64,000 nt of DNA. It comes from Microbacterium excoecariae. Its GTDB lineage: Bacteria; Actinomycetota; Actinomycetes; Actinomycetales; Microbacteriaceae. Of the stretch, positions 61,115 to 64,000 are shown one piece after another (the first letter of the stretch is position 1; each line of letters begins with the position of its first letter). A program made the position numbers and the translations under genes. The notes beneath the pieces were generated by a model. That model had not been told where the DNA came from and did no database searches. It was given only the letters and a program-made list of their open reading frames with translations. Location: contig NZ_JAANCO010000002.1 of the NCBI RefSeq assembly GCF_011326725.1, forward strand, positions 186,001 to 250,000, in the 5' to 3' direction.

Positions 61115-61137
61115 GCGGCGCGGGAGCGCGGGCGGGG

Positions 61138-62661
61138 TTAGCGGGCGCTCGCGCGGCGGTGGCGGCGCTGGCCGCCCGCCGGGGCCGCGCCCTGGCGCTG
61201 GCCGGACTGGCCGGCGCCCGCGTGACCGCTGCCGGGGCGACCGCTGCCGCCCTGGCGCGCGCCGGAGCCCGACGCGCCCTGCGCTCCGCCGCCCTGGCCG
61301 CGTCCGCCGCCCTGGCCGCTGCGTCCGCCGCCCTGGCCGCGGCCGCCCTGGCCGTTCTCGGCGCCGCGGGCCTCGCGCGCGGCGCGCTTGCGCTGCGCGT
61401 TGGCGCCCTGCGAGCGGCCGCCGCCGGTCTGCCCCGCGGCGGGGGCGTTGCCGGATCCGGGCCCGCCCGCGACGGGCGCGACGTGCGCGGCGCGCTCGCC
61501 GACGAGCTCGACGACCTCGGGGCTCTCCGCCGTCACCACCCGGGGCTTCGCCTGGATGCCCGCGCGGCGCAGGAGCTGCTTCGCGTCGGCGCGCTGCGAC
61601 GGCAGGAGGATCGTGACGACGTCGCCCGACGCGCCGGCGCGGGCCGTGCGGCCCGAGCGGTGCAGGTACGCCTTGTGGTCGGCGGGCGGATCCATGTGCA
61701 CGACGAGGTCGATGCCGTCCACGTGCACGCCGCGCGCCGCGACGTCGGTCGCGACGAGCACCTTGACGCTGCCGTCGGCGAGCGCGGCGAGGTTCCGGTC
61801 GCGCGCGTTCTGCGAGAGGTTGCCCTGCAGGTCGACGGCCGGGATCCCCGACGCCGTCAGCTGCTTCGCGAGCCGCTTGGCCTGGTGCTTCGTGCGCGAG
61901 AAGAGGATCCGCTTCGAGGTGCCCGAGGCGAGCGCGCGGATGAGCGCGGTGCGCTCCTCCGCCGTCTCGACCTCGTAGACGTGGTGCGTCATGTCGGGCA
62001 CGGGCGAGGAGGCCGAGTCGATCGAGTGGCTCACGGGATCCGACAGGAAGCGCTTCGCGAGCTTGTCGACGCCGTTGTCCAGCGTCGCGGAGAACAGCAG
62101 GCGCTGCCCGCCCGCGGGCGTCTGGGACAGCAGGCGCGTCACGCCCGGCAGGAACCCGAGGTCGGCCATGTGGTCGGCCTCGTCGAGCACCGTGATCGCG
62201 ACGCGGGAGAGCGAGACGACCTTCTGGCCGATGAGGTCCTCGAGGCGGCCGGGGCAGGCCACGACGATGTCGACGCCGCGGCGGAACGCGGCCTCCTGCG
62301 GCTTCTGCGAGACGCCGCCGAACACGGTCGTGACGGTGAGGTTCGCGGCGGCCGCGAGCGGCGTGACGACGTTCGCGATCTGCGTCGCGAGCTCGCGCGT
62401 CGGCGCGAGCACGAGGGCGACGGGGGAGCCGGGGCGGCCCGTCAGCGACCCCGCCGCGAGGCGCGCCACGAGCGGGATCGCGAAGGCGAGGGTCTTGCCG
62501 GATCCGGTCTTGCCGCGGCCGAGGACGTCGCGGCCCGCGAGCGTCGAGGGCAGCGTCTCCTGCTGGATCGGGAAGGGGGTCGGGCGGCCCTCGGCGACGA
62601 GCGCGTCGCAGAGGAAGCCGGGAACGCCGAGGTCGGCGAAGGACGGGGAGGCAGATGTCAT
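61138..62661 (-). CDS. DEAD-box RNA helicase with Gly/Gln/Arg-rich tail
   Basis: A 507-residue ATP-dependent RNA helicase. The Q-motif PTPFPIQQETLPSTL, motif I GRGKTGSGKTLAFAIP, Ia APTRELATQI, II VLDEADHM, III LFSATLDNG, V ATDVAARGVHVDGIDLVVHM and VI HRSGRTARAGASG are complete. The last ~125 residues are low-complexity, rich in Gly, Gln and Arg (GGRSGQGGGRGQGGGAQG), an RNA-binding type tail. A TAGGAT box on the minus strand (62857-62852) would give a ~185-nt leader, as in cold-shock helicase genes. ATG 62661 follows GAGAG. It converges on fprA. Confidence 0.93.
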   Translation of the reverse strand: MTSASPSFADLGVPGFLCDALVAEGRPTPFPIQQETLPSTLAGRDVLGRGKTGSGKTLAFAIPLVARLAAGSLTGRPGSPVALVLAPTRELATQIANVVTPLAAAANLTVTTVFGGVSQKPQEAAFRRGVDIVVACPGRLEDLIGQKVVSLSRVAITVLDEADHMADLGFLPGVTRLLSQTPAGGQRLLFSATLDNGVDKLAKRFLSDPVSHSIDSASSPVPDMTHHVYEVETAEERTALIRALASGTSKRILFSRTKHQAKRLAKQLTASGIPAVDLQGNLSQNARDRNLAALADGSVKVLVATDVAARGVHVDGIDLVVHMDPPADHKAYLHRSGRTARAGASGDVVTILLPSQRADAKQLLRRAGIQAKPRVVTAESPEVVELVGERAAHVAPVAGGPGSGNAPAAGQTGGGRSQGANAQRKRAAREARGAENGQGGRGQGGGRSGQGGGRGQGGGAQGASGSGARQGGSGRPGSGHAGAGQSGQRQGAAPAGGQRRHRRASAR

Positions 62662-62869
62662 GAGTGTCTCTCGATGGGCACCGCGGATCCGCCTCCTGCG
62701 CGGGCGCGCGAAGGGGACGAGGGCGACGATGCGGGGGCGAAAGCGGCGGATGCCGAATCGTGTTCGCCACGGAAGATTGCGGGCCGAGCGAGGTGCTCAG
62801 GTCAGCCGCGACGACGGGCGCGGACGCGTCTCGCGCCCAAGGCCCGCATTCATCCTACCGGATGGGCCG
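62662..62869 (-). promoter_or_regulatory. Long leader region of the DEAD-box helicase gene
   Basis: This is 208 bp without a gene. The best promoter candidate is TAGGAT at 62857-62852 (minus strand), adjoining the end of the upstream regulator gene; no -35 is convincing. No cold-shock box could be identified by eye. Confidence 0.35.
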
Positions 62870-63688
62870 CTACTCCCGGATCGCGGTGCCGAGCTCGGCG
62901 AGCACGGCGGCGCGCGCGGCCCGGCCCCGGTCGCCGCGGCGGGCCGTGACGGCATCCACGAGCGCCTCGGTCACGAGCATGAGCGCGGCGCGCGAGGTGT
63001 GCACGAGCTCGTCGCGGAACGAGTCGTTCACGGGCGGCACGATGAGCGCGGCGTCCGAGGCCTCGGCGACGGCGGATCGCGCGAACGAGGTGATGGCGAG
63101 GACCCGGGCGCCCGCCTCCCGCGCGCCCGCGAGCGCCAGGAGGGTCTGGTCGTTGGCGCCGGATCCGGAGATCACGAGGCAGACGTCGGCCCGCCCGAGC
63201 TGGCGCGCGGCGATGCGCTGCGCGAGGGCGTCGGGGAGGAGCTCGGCGGGCCGCCCCGCGGCGGTGAGACGCAGGACGACGTCGAGGCCGAGGGGCGAGG
63301 AGAGCCCGTTCGCGACGACGAGCACGCGGCCGGCCTCGTCGAGCGCCGAGACGACGGCCTCGAGCGACTCCTCCGTGACGCCCGAGACGGTGTGCACGAC
63401 GCGCGCGGCGAAGCGGTCGACGCTCGCGCGCAGGCCGCCGAGGAGCGTGCCGTCGGAGGGGTCCGGATCCGGGGATCCGAGGGCCAGCTCGCGCGCGGCC
63501 GCGACCCGCAGCTGCGGGTAGCCGTCGTACCCGAGCGCCTGCGCGAGGCGGACGACGGTGGAGCGCCCGACGCCGACGTGGTCGGCGATCTCCTGCGCCG
63601 TGCGCTCGACCGTCCAGGCGAGGTCGCCCGCGATCGCCTCGGCGACGCGCAGCTCGCCCGCGTGCAGGGACGGGGCGAGCGCAGTCAT
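62870..63688 (-). CDS. MurR/RpiR-family transcriptional regulator
   Basis: A 272-residue regulator with an N-terminal RpiR HTH (EIADHVGVGRSTVVRLAQAL followed by GYDGYPQLRVAAARELAL) and a C-terminal SIS phosphosugar-binding domain (VLVVANGLSSPLGLDVVLRL, LVISGSGANDQTLLALAGA). ATG 63688 is chosen; the longer frame would run into the upstream gene. It starts 19 bp after the phnE stop on the same strand and is probably the last gene of that transport operon, controlling it in response to a phosphorylated ligand. The ligand is unknown. Confidence 0.88.
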   Translation of the reverse strand: MTALAPSLHAGELRVAEAIAGDLAWTVERTAQEIADHVGVGRSTVVRLAQALGYDGYPQLRVAAARELALGSPDPDPSDGTLLGGLRASVDRFAARVVHTVSGVTEESLEAVVSALDEAGRVLVVANGLSSPLGLDVVLRLTAAGRPAELLPDALAQRIAARQLGRADVCLVISGSGANDQTLLALAGAREAGARVLAITSFARSAVAEASDAALIVPPVNDSFRDELVHTSRAALMLVTEALVDAVTARRGDRGRAARAAVLAELGTAIRE

Positions 63689-63707
63689 GCGCGCGGTGGG
63701 CGGTGCG

Positions 63708-64000
63708 TCAGCGGATCCTTGCCAGGCCACGGGAGCGGGTCCCCTCCATGATGCGGCGGCGCAGGGCGCCGGAGACGGCGTCGACGAGCATGGTCGCGAC
63801 GATGACGACGATGAGGAGCATCCCCACCGTGTCCCACTCACGATAGTTCGTGTAGTTCGCCAGCATGCTCCCGATGCCGCCCGCGCCGACGAGGCCGAGC
63901 ACGGCCGACATGCGGATGTTGATCTCGAACCGGTACAGCGCGAAGGAAGCGATCGCGGGCAGCGCGGCGGGCCACAGCGCCCAGCGGATGATCGCGACCC
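63708..64000 (-). CDS. phnE: Phosphonate ABC transporter permease, PhnE-like, C-terminal part
   Basis: The last ~96 residues of a membrane permease; the gene continues past the right edge. The segment RWALWPAALPAIASFALYRF, EINIRMSAVLGLVGAGGIGS and the final LLIVVIVATMLVDAVSGALR followed by RRI match the EAA-loop region and last helices of PhnE, the permease for phosphonate (or phosphite) uptake. Phosphonate substrate is inferred from similarity; the ATPase and binding protein would lie outside the window. The following RpiR gene is close enough to be co-transcribed. Confidence 0.85.
   Translation of the reverse strand, partial: VAIIRWALWPAALPAIASFALYRFEINIRMSAVLGLVGAGGIGSMLANYTNYREWDTVGMLLIVVIVATMLVDAVSGALRRRIMEGTRSRGLARIR

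Noticed and set aside
1..64000. tRNA genes, prophage, transposases or origin-like sequence
   Set aside because: No cloverleaf with a CCA-type acceptor, integrase, transposase or DnaA-box cluster was seen in the intergenic gaps, which are few and short apart from the repeat arrays.
1..64000. GGATCC enrichment as a restriction-modification footprint
   Set aside because: Restriction normally leads to avoidance, not enrichment, and no restriction enzyme gene is in the window; a methylation or repair link stays possible but is not shown.

Overview
The window is high-GC actinobacterial DNA and is most probably a chromosomal segment of a Microbacterium-like Microbacteriaceae. The reasons are a SigR/RsrA-type redox sigma pair, an actinobacterial fused 2-oxoglutarate dehydrogenase (Kgd/OdhA), an F420-type LLM oxidoreductase, an almost complete menaquinone pathway, System II cytochrome c maturation genes and very frequent GTG starts. 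No rRNA, tRNA, insertion sequence, prophage or CRISPR array was seen. About 60 genes are packed tightly on both strands. Taxonomy is an inference from gene content, not a measured placement.

Layout. 1-5780: aroA (partial), sigma/anti-sigma pair, Eis-like acetyltransferase, MOSC protein and two CNNM/CorC membrane proteins. 6068-13378: kgd, an old-yellow-enzyme reductase, NAD(P)HX dehydratase, a GT87-type membrane glycosyltransferase and a thiamine-binding MTH1187 protein. 13392-20002: MFS exporter, metX-metY, a short-chain dehydrogenase, a phosphoribosyltransferase, ung and a Pat-like acetyltransferase. 20030-20478: palindromic repeat array A. 20482-25073: aspS, an FUSC membrane protein and a DUF368 polyprenyl-phosphate flippase candidate. 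25095-30210: a histidine phosphatase and DUF3054 gene sharing one symmetrical -10 element, then resA-like/ccdA/resB/ccsB. 30340-34120: the fructose PTS operon (fruR-fruK-fruA). 34174-35520: palindromic repeat array B. 35562-41573: YhgE/Pip protein, an MMPL transporter with an ABC-like tail, and a divergent TetR regulator with two operator-like palindromes. 41617-61042: LLM oxidoreductase and the menaquinone region (menC, menB, menE, menA, menD, menF, menG, polyprenyl diphosphate synthase, fprA), interrupted by an ehu-type ectoine/amino-acid ABC transporter with a GntR regulator, PPK2 and glycerate kinase. 61138-64000: DEAD-box helicase, RpiR-family regulator and the 3' end of a phnE permease gene.

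How the genes fit together. The men genes and polyprenyl synthase make menaquinone, the electron carrier that feeds the cytochromes whose maturation depends on ccdA/resB/ccsB. FruR-FruK-FruA form a self-contained fructose import and phosphorylation operon. MetX and MetY form a two-step homoserine-to-homocysteine route. EhuABCD is a compatible-solute or amino-acid importer.

Non-coding signals. Three stand out. (1) The palindrome GGATCC occurs about 210 times by hand count, roughly tenfold above a base-composition expectation, in all reading frames and between genes; this resembles the cyanobacterial HIP1 phenomenon. (2) Two arrays of a ~73-bp unit, each unit holding an 18-bp inverted repeat, lie about 14 kb apart, and long perfect palindromes occupy other convergent gene junctions. 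Every convergent junction wider than 50 bp carries such DNA. (3) More than 20 genes have a TANNNT box 6-8 nt before an ATG/GTG start, which implies widespread leaderless transcription.
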